Assembly: GCA_040755395.1 (NCBI GenBank)
Contig: JBFMAX010000003.1
Location: 124,001 to 188,000 of the forward strand
Direction: 5' to 3'
Source of the DNA: Nitrospirota bacterium
GTDB taxonomy: Bacteria; Nitrospirota; Nitrospiria; Nitrospirales; Nitrospiraceae
Length of the DNA stretch: 64,000 nt
Shown here: one piece after another, positions 58,929 through 64,000 of the stretch
How the letters are laid out: every line of letters begins with the position of its first letter
Position numbering within the stretch: position 1 is the first letter of the stretch
Program-made: the position numbers and the translations under genes
Notes under the pieces: generated by a model
The model's database searches: none
What the model was told of the DNA's origin: nothing
What the model saw: the letters and a program-made list of their open reading frames with translations, nothing else

Positions 58929-61190
58929 CTACTGAGAGCAGACAGGAATGATCTCGACGGTCGCGTTGTAATCCGGCACGCCGCTGGGGTCGAGGCGTCC
59001 CGCCGGCACCAGGCCGTTCGCCTCCGGCCAATACACCTGCACCGACCCGGGTTTCACGCGAGCAATGACCACCCGGCCTCGATACTCGCCAAGTTCGTTC
59101 CGCAAGACCACCACGTCACCGGTCTCAAGCTTCAAACGTCCGGCATCCTCGGCCGCCATGAGCACGCTGTCGCGGGCCGCGCCGATCAACGGATCCACCT
59201 CGGCCCCGACCATACTGTTGAACTGCTTGCCCCGCCGGGTAGTGAGGAAGAATCGTCCGGTCGGGATCGTCTCTTCCGGCAGATCGACCGGGGTGAACCG
59301 GCCTTTGCCGTCCGGCGTCCCGAACCGATCGACCAGCAGGCGGGGACCTCCGTACTGGACATGATCGCCTTTCTTGCGGAGGCTCGCGATGCCCCGGTAG
59401 GTCGGACAGACCCGCTCGATCTCCTGGCGGATGTGCTGCGTGTCGCGCCAGGGGAACGCCTGGGCCGCGCGTTCCGGATCGAGCCGTCGCGCGACCAGCA
59501 CGGGGATTTCCCACTCGTCCCGGGCCTCGCCCGGCCGCGGCCCGGGAATCTCCGGACTGTAGATGATCCGCCGTTCGGTGCTTGTCTCCGTCCCGCCCCC
59601 GCGCTGCTCATACCTCGTGCGCGACGGCAGCAGGATGACGACATCGGCCGGATCTTCCAGCATGGTGGAGCTGACGACGATATCCTGATGGACGCGCAGG
59701 CCGACCCGACTCAAGGCCCGGCGCACCCGGTCCGGTTCGGGCAAGGTCTCCAGGAAATTGCCGCCGCTCTGCCACAGCACGTCGAACTCGCCGCGCTCGG
59801 CCGCCAGGATCATGTGCGCGGCACCCAGGCCTTTCCAGGAGGGCGGACGAAAGCCCCAGAACTCCGGCGTGGCGAAGAGGTCGGCGTTGGCGTCGTTGAC
59901 CGGATAATCCATCGTATAGGCGCCGGGCATGGCGCCCATCTCGGCGCCGCCCTGCACCCCGCTGTGGCCCCGGATCGGCATGAGGCCGGTGTGCGGCCGC
60001 CCCACGTTCCCGCGAGCCAACTGCAGATTGACGATCGCCTTGACGTTGTCGGTGCCGTAGCGGTGCTGAGTGACGCCCATGCTCCACACGACGATGGCAT
60101 GGCGCGCGCGGCCGAACGCCTCCGCGAAGCGAAACATCTCGTTGCGATCCACCCCCGCGCCACGCTCGAGGTCCTCCCAAGACAGGGTTCGCGCCTTCGC
60201 TTCAAGCTCATCCCAGCCGGCGGTCCGAGCGGCGATGAAGGCGTGATCGATCCAGTCCCGCTCGATCAGGTGCTTGAGCACGCCGTAGAAGAACGGAATG
60301 TCCCCGCCGACGTGGATGTGGAAAAAGGCGTCGGCCAACCGTGTGCCGAACAGGGCGCTTTCGGCGACCGAAGGAATCCAATACCGTTCCATGCCGGGCT
60401 CGACATACGGGTTGACCACGAAGATCTTCGTGCCGGCCTTCTTCGCATAGTAGAGGTACTTGAGCGTCACCGGCTGGTTGTTCGCGACGTTGGCCCCGAC
60501 GAACACCAGGAGATCGGCGCCGATCCAGTCCGTGTAGGAACAGGTGGTCGCCGACCAGCCGACGGTGTCCTTGAGCGCGGCCGTGCTCGGCGCATGGCAG
60601 ACGCGCGCGCTGGTATCGACGTGATTCGTCCCGATGAAACGGGCGACTTTCTGATGGGCATAGTAGGCTTCGTTGGTCACGCCGCGGGCGGTGAGGAACC
60701 AGCCGAACCGATGGGGATCGGTGACGCGAAGGCGGTCGGCGATGAGCCCGATGGCGTCATCCCAGGAGACGCGCCGGAACCCGGTGTCGCCGCGACGCCG
60801 GACCATCGGCACGCACAGGCGCCCGAGTTGCCGGAGCGCTTGGCTCTTCAACCGGCGCAGCGGGGCGACGTCCTCGAGCACGCGCCAGTTCATGGCCGGC
60901 ATCGTGTTCAGCCGCAGCAACTGGAGCCGCACCCAGCACAGGTGGATGTCTTTCATGGTCCAGTCGTGGAGGCCGGTCGTGCCGAGCGAGCAGCCGTCAC
61001 AACACCCGTCGCGCAGGATGCGGAAGGCGTAGCCGAGGTTGTCCCGGTTCTCCCAGACCGCGGCGAGAATGTCCTTGTAGTTGTTCGGGTGTTGCTGGTC
61101 GAGACCGAAAGGAACCCAGCTCACCCAGTGCCGCTGCACTGATCGCTTCAGTGATGCGTGCGGATCACTCATGCTTTGGTGACCTGACAT
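58929..61190 (-). CDS. FdhF/YdeP-family molybdopterin oxidoreductase
   Basis: A 753-residue cytoplasmic bis-MGD molybdoenzyme related to formate dehydrogenase alpha subunits. An N-terminal iron-sulphur motif (RDGCCDGCSLG) is followed by the active-site region ARVCHAPSTAALKDTVG, where Cys replaces the selenocysteine of E. coli FdhF, then the molybdopterin domains (GHSGVQGGAEMGAMPG) and the C-terminal dinucleotide-binding domain (RRGKQFNSMV). Adjacent fdhD supports a formate dehydrogenase-like role. No beta/gamma or NADH subunits are nearby, so the electron acceptor is unknown; YdeP homologues of uncertain substrate are an alternative. The start could be 61190 or 61172. Confidence 0.88.
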   Translation of the reverse strand: MSGHQSMSDPHASLKRSVQRHWVSWVPFGLDQQHPNNYKDILAAVWENRDNLGYAFRILRDGCCDGCSLGTTGLHDWTMKDIHLCWVRLQLLRLNTMPAMNWRVLEDVAPLRRLKSQALRQLGRLCVPMVRRRGDTGFRRVSWDDAIGLIADRLRVTDPHRFGWFLTARGVTNEAYYAHQKVARFIGTNHVDTSARVCHAPSTAALKDTVGWSATTCSYTDWIGADLLVFVGANVANNQPVTLKYLYYAKKAGTKIFVVNPYVEPGMERYWIPSVAESALFGTRLADAFFHIHVGGDIPFFYGVLKHLIERDWIDHAFIAARTAGWDELEAKARTLSWEDLERGAGVDRNEMFRFAEAFGRARHAIVVWSMGVTQHRYGTDNVKAIVNLQLARGNVGRPHTGLMPIRGHSGVQGGAEMGAMPGAYTMDYPVNDANADLFATPEFWGFRPPSWKGLGAAHMILAAERGEFDVLWQSGGNFLETLPEPDRVRRALSRVGLRVHQDIVVSSTMLEDPADVVILLPSRTRYEQRGGGTETSTERRIIYSPEIPGPRPGEARDEWEIPVLVARRLDPERAAQAFPWRDTQHIRQEIERVCPTYRGIASLRKKGDHVQYGGPRLLVDRFGTPDGKGRFTPVDLPEETIPTGRFFLTTRRGKQFNSMVGAEVDPLIGAARDSVLMAAEDAGRLKLETGDVVVLRNELGEYRGRVVIARVKPGSVQVYWPEANGLVPAGRLDPSGVPDYNATVEIIPVCSQ

Positions 61191-61223
61191 ATTTTCGGGT
61201 GGGGGCTAGACCTTCCTTCTTGC

Positions 61224-62573
61224 TTATCGTTCGTGCCAGTTCTTGAAATGCTCTCTTTGCGTCCTGGTCAAAGCCTCAGGGCGGTAATAGCGATCGTAGA
61301 ACTCCATGTCGAGGTGATTGACCTGAAACCCGAGACTCGTTTTGAGCGGGGAGTGATAGGCCGGGAATCTGCCGTACCGGTGATAGATGTACTCACAATA
61401 CGCAATGGTTGCTTCGATAGCGCACTCGCTGAGCTTCGGCGAGGCCTTGGCAATGGATGCGGGATGCAACCACGCGCCAGGGGTTGCCCCTTCCCGAAAC
61501 ACGCCTTGGGGACCGAACTTGAGCTCCACAACCGCTCGCACGGCAGCTTCCATGGACGGGTAGTAGGGCGGACAGAACGGCTTCAGGAGGGTGGCACCAT
61601 CGTGCTCGAGCCCGATGACGTACGGCACCGGTTGATCGCGCCCCAACAGCTTCCCCATTACTCGCTGAAACCGGTTCATTCCCAAAAATTGTGTGGCCTT
61701 CATCTCACTCATGCGAAAGCCAAGAGCCTGAAACCAGGCATAGGGATGAGCCGCCCAGTGCGGAAAACCGCCTAGGCCCAGAGCGTGAGACATCAGGGCC
61801 AGATTCTGAATCATCAGCCCTTGCTCGACGGTCACAAACTCGTCGACGAGACTCTCAAGTTGCTGGACGGTGACCACCCGATTCTCCCGAGGATCGTCCA
61901 TGAGATGCCCGCCCTTGCTGCGGCCGAACCGGGCGATGCCTGCGGGATGATAACCGGCGCGCTCGTCTAGAACGAAATAATTGGTGGTCTCGTTGAAGCA
62001 TTCCAGCAATCCGTTGATGTACATGAACGTGAGTTCATTGACCGGCAGAAAATATGTCGCTGCGGCGTCATACAGCGACCACTGATTGACATTCAAGTTG
62101 AACGGCGGGGCCGCCGGAGGCTTGGCACTTCCGTCGCGTATCCTCACCCTGCTGCATCGGTACAGGTCGACGTAGGCTTCCTGCTTGACCAACTGAACGA
62201 GCGCATCGTATTCCTCTACGGCAAAATCTTGAGGGCGTTTCATGTAATACGTCGCGTGCGCGTTCATGACGATCAGCGCCACCGTATGGAGAGCGTCACC
62301 GCTCGGAATCGTCCGTCCCAGAAAGCTGGCCATCATCGTGCCTCCCTGGCCTCGCTCGTATGCCAGGTCGGCAAGCGCGTAGCCGGTGATACCGCAAGCG
62401 GCAAACGCCAGCAAGGCTTCCTCTTCTTCGCTCAAGGGCAGGCCCGGCTTCCCACTGGTGTACGCCAGCGGACCGGCCTGCATGGTCATGCCCAATCCGA
62501 AGCGTCGGGACCGTCGTCCGCTGAGAATTTCGAGCAACGCGTACACTAGATCCCGGCCACGTGACGATTCCAT
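61224..62573 (-). CDS. Protein of unknown function (449 aa), nitroreductase-like start
   Basis: ATG 62573 begins MESSRGRDLVYALLEILSG followed by RRSRRFGLGM, which recalls the phosphate-binding RRS-R-F entry of FMN nitroreductases; the next residues (EEEEALLAFAACGITGYAL) also fit that fold's early helices. The rest (YHPAGIARFGRSKGGHLMDD; QGLMIQNLALMSHALGLGGF) would match the second half of a nitroreductase-like domain (N-L-L-A-A-H-A-LGLG type). Length is about twice a simple nitroreductase. There is no signal peptide. It lies 34 nt downstream on the 3' side of the FdhF gene's start, so the two are probably a unit. Confidence 0.65.
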   Translation of the reverse strand: MESSRGRDLVYALLEILSGRRSRRFGLGMTMQAGPLAYTSGKPGLPLSEEEEALLAFAACGITGYALADLAYERGQGGTMMASFLGRTIPSGDALHTVALIVMNAHATYYMKRPQDFAVEEYDALVQLVKQEAYVDLYRCSRVRIRDGSAKPPAAPPFNLNVNQWSLYDAAATYFLPVNELTFMYINGLLECFNETTNYFVLDERAGYHPAGIARFGRSKGGHLMDDPRENRVVTVQQLESLVDEFVTVEQGLMIQNLALMSHALGLGGFPHWAAHPYAWFQALGFRMSEMKATQFLGMNRFQRVMGKLLGRDQPVPYVIGLEHDGATLLKPFCPPYYPSMEAAVRAVVELKFGPQGVFREGATPGAWLHPASIAKASPKLSECAIEATIAYCEYIYHRYGRFPAYHSPLKTSLGFQVNHLDMEFYDRYYRPEALTRTQREHFKNWHER

Positions 62574-62790
62574 CGTGTCACTCTTCAGCCAGTTATTTTC
62601 GGATGAGGGTCGGTTGACGCCATTGTAGCACTCCTTTTGAGGCTGTTGGGCAAGCGGATGCGATGCCGGCACGTCCCGGCGACCGTTGCGTCACGTCAGT
62701 GGTCTCAGTACTATACAGCGGTTCACGCCAACCATCCGTGAGATTCCGCCGGCTGGTTCGCCTATCGAAGAGGACAACAGGGAGGAGCCG

Positions 62791-63300
62791 ATGAAAACAT
62801 TCGCGTTTGTCGTGGGCCTCATGCTCGGATTCGTCCAGGCCGCGGGGGCGGACGAGCCGCCGCGAGAGGCGGTGTTGCCGGTCGCGCAGGCGGACAAGGC
62901 CGTTCATGCGGCCTTGGAGAAATGCACGAAGGACGGGTACAAGGTCAGCGTCGCGGTGGTGGACCGGGCCGGGGTGCTGCGCGCGCTCATGCGTGGGGAT
63001 GGCGCGGGGCCGCATACCGTCAGCAGCAGCTCGAAGAAGGCCTTCACAGCGGCGAGCCTGCGGCGGCCGACCAGCGAGTTGGCCGACCTGGCGGCCAAGA
63101 TGCCGGCGCTGCAAGGCCTGCGCGAGATGGATGACAGGATATTAATTCTAGGCGGCGGTTTGCCGATCGAGATCGGCGGTGAAGTGGTCGGCGGGATCGG
63201 GGTCGGCGGCGCCCCCGGGGCCCACCTGGACGACGCCTGCGCGCAGGCCGGATTGGACGCGATCGGCGCGGCGCCAAAAGCGCCGTCGCCCAAGCCGTGA
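62791..63300 (+). CDS. Secreted heme-binding protein, HbpS/GlcG (DUF336) family
   Basis: A 169-residue exported protein. The signal peptide is MKTFAFVVGLMLGFVQAAGA, and the mature part is one GlcG/HbpS-type domain: YKVSVAVVDRAGVLRALMRG, SSKKAFTAASLRRPTSELAD, IEIGGEVVGGIGVGGAPG. Family members bind heme or cobalamin and form octamers. GGGAGGAG precedes ATG 62791. Its stop overlaps the next gene. Confidence 0.87.
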   Translation: MKTFAFVVGLMLGFVQAAGADEPPREAVLPVAQADKAVHAALEKCTKDGYKVSVAVVDRAGVLRALMRGDGAGPHTVSSSSKKAFTAASLRRPTSELADLAAKMPALQGLREMDDRILILGGGLPIEIGGEVVGGIGVGGAPGAHLDDACAQAGLDAIGAAPKAPSPKP

Positions 63301-63818
63301 TCCCGTCGACTCATGAAATGGATGGGAAGAAGGGCGGGAAACAGTTCTTGAAGGTTCTGTTGCTGGCGGCGGCCGGAGGGATCGTCGGAATTCTCGCGTT
63401 GTCCATCGCCTACCGAGTGTCGAAGGCCAAACCGATCCTGAGGCCGGACTTTCCGGACGTGCGGTTTCTCGAGACCTGGCGTTCAGGGCGATCCAATCGA
63501 GCGGTGTTCGCCTGGTTGGGAGAGGTAAGATGTTGTCTTTGGGTCGCTGTCACGCACGATCATCTCTGGGTGAGCCCGCATTTCCCGATGAGCCTGCTGT
63601 TCATACCCGAGGGACTCCATTTGGATTATCGCATCCCGGGTCACGCGATCCTGGAGATGGAAGAGGTATTACCCAGACATCGAGTGCGCGTCAGGTTCCG
63701 GCACGCAACCGGCGAGGAGGACATGGTCGAAGTGGAGCTGAAGGATCCCGAAGCCTTCAAGCAGGCTGTCCGGACGATTCAGAGCGAGGTCCGGTCTTTA
63801 TCGCCGATCAGCACATGA
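63297..63818 (+). CDS. Single-pass membrane protein, unknown
   Basis: A 173-residue product from GTG 63297 (GTGA overlap with the previous stop), or 166 residues from ATG 63318. One membrane helix (VLLLAAAGGIVGILALSIAY) is followed by a beta-rich domain (AVFAWLGEVRCCLWVAVTHD; VRVRFRHATGEEDMVEVELK) that resembles a PH-like/bPH fold in strand pattern. The tight overlap suggests co-expression with the HbpS-like gene. Family unknown. Confidence 0.7.
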   Translation: MIPSTHEMDGKKGGKQFLKVLLLAAAGGIVGILALSIAYRVSKAKPILRPDFPDVRFLETWRSGRSNRAVFAWLGEVRCCLWVAVTHDHLWVSPHFPMSLLFIPEGLHLDYRIPGHAILEMEEVLPRHRVRVRFRHATGEEDMVEVELKDPEAFKQAVRTIQSEVRSLSPIST

Positions 63819-63884
63819 GGCGTGTCGGACGGCTGTCCTCTCGCTGGGGCGACTACGGCGGGCATCCGCGGATGAACCCTCGCC

Positions 63885-64000
63885 TCAGTCGCTTTCGATC
63901 CACAGGCGCTGAAGGTTGGGAATCAGCCCTTCCGGCTCGTCCAGCAGGCTGTCGAGGAGCGTGAGATCGGGTTTCCCGATCTCGCCGTCAGTGAGGCGGC
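63885..64000 (-). CDS. Partial CDS, C-terminal 37 residues, unknown
   Basis: A frame open from the right edge ends at TGA 63885-63887: RLTDGEIGKPDLTLLDSLLD then EPEGLIPNLQRLWIESD. It is too short to identify. It converges on the membrane-protein gene, with 66 nt between them, and the codon use matches real genes here. Confidence 0.5.
   Translation of the reverse strand, partial: RLTDGEIGKPDLTLLDSLLDEPEGLIPNLQRLWIESD

Noticed and set aside
59361-61142. A 593-codon plus-strand frame opposite the FdhF/YdeP gene
   Set aside because: Shadow with repetitive Asp/His/Arg/Pro composition; the minus-strand gene has complete molybdoenzyme motifs.

Overview
The window is high-GC bacterial chromosome with dense gene packing, and it reads like a member of Nitrospirota (Nitrospira-like). 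That placement is an inference from overall gene content and protein style: NtrC-type two-component genes, an HME-type RND metal pump, FdhD beside an FdhF/YdeP-type molybdoenzyme, a cellulose-type synthase, and abundant short intergenic repeats. No rRNA, tRNA or single-copy phylogenetic marker is present to prove it. No CRISPR array was seen.

Layout. 1-33.6 kb is mostly core genome: acetate kinase with a DUF481 outer-membrane protein, a TPR protein, a czcCBA metal-efflux operon, a response regulator fused to DUF4388 and a P-loop domain, clpX, an NtrY/NtrC-like sensor-regulator pair, queG, a PolX/PHP protein whose polymerase site is degenerate, thiI, trxB, coaE, a beta-helix protein and two glycoside hydrolases. 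Intergenic gaps hold a family of imperfect dyads built from CGTGAAGCGTGA-like units.

33.7-48.4 kb is an accessory island. It opens with a TTGACA-17-TATGAT promoter and an XRE regulator driving hsdR, hsdM, a 106-aa protein, an hsdS fused to a SocA/Panacea-like C-terminal domain, and a 283-aa protein that looks like the orphaned N-terminal domain of a larger defence ATPase. Copies of one repeat (AAAGGGGTCGGGAGTCTTT and its inverse) lie at 33.77, 41.05 and 48.22 kb and bracket this module and the next. The second half (41-48.4 kb) is a graveyard: a decayed IS256-type transposase, two copies of the tail of an Eco57I-like methyltransferase flanking a DUF433/DUF5615 toxin-antitoxin pair, a frameshifted darT, a TnpB C-terminus with its IS605-type right end, a phosphatase, a double-DTG aspartyl protease, a headless trypsin-like protease and a sigma-factor scrap.

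48.4-53.5 kb encodes exopolysaccharide synthesis: an outer-membrane TPR/beta-barrel protein (BcsC-like) and one 1.14k-residue polypeptide joining a GH8 endoglucanase (BcsZ-like), a GT2 cellulose-synthase domain (BcsA-like) and PilZ modules. No BcsB gene lies beside them. 53.7-55.7 kb is again accessory (a 207-bp inverted-repeat element, broken addiction genes, YnfA). 55.7-64 kb carries glpD, vapBC with a clear promoter and operator, fdhD, an FdhF/YdeP-family oxidoreductase, and several proteins of unknown role.

Most promising for novelty are the BcsZ-BcsA-PilZ fusion, the HsdS-Panacea-like fusion inside a regulated type I restriction operon, the REC-DUF4388-GTPase-like protein, and the repeat-bounded, modular build of the defence island.
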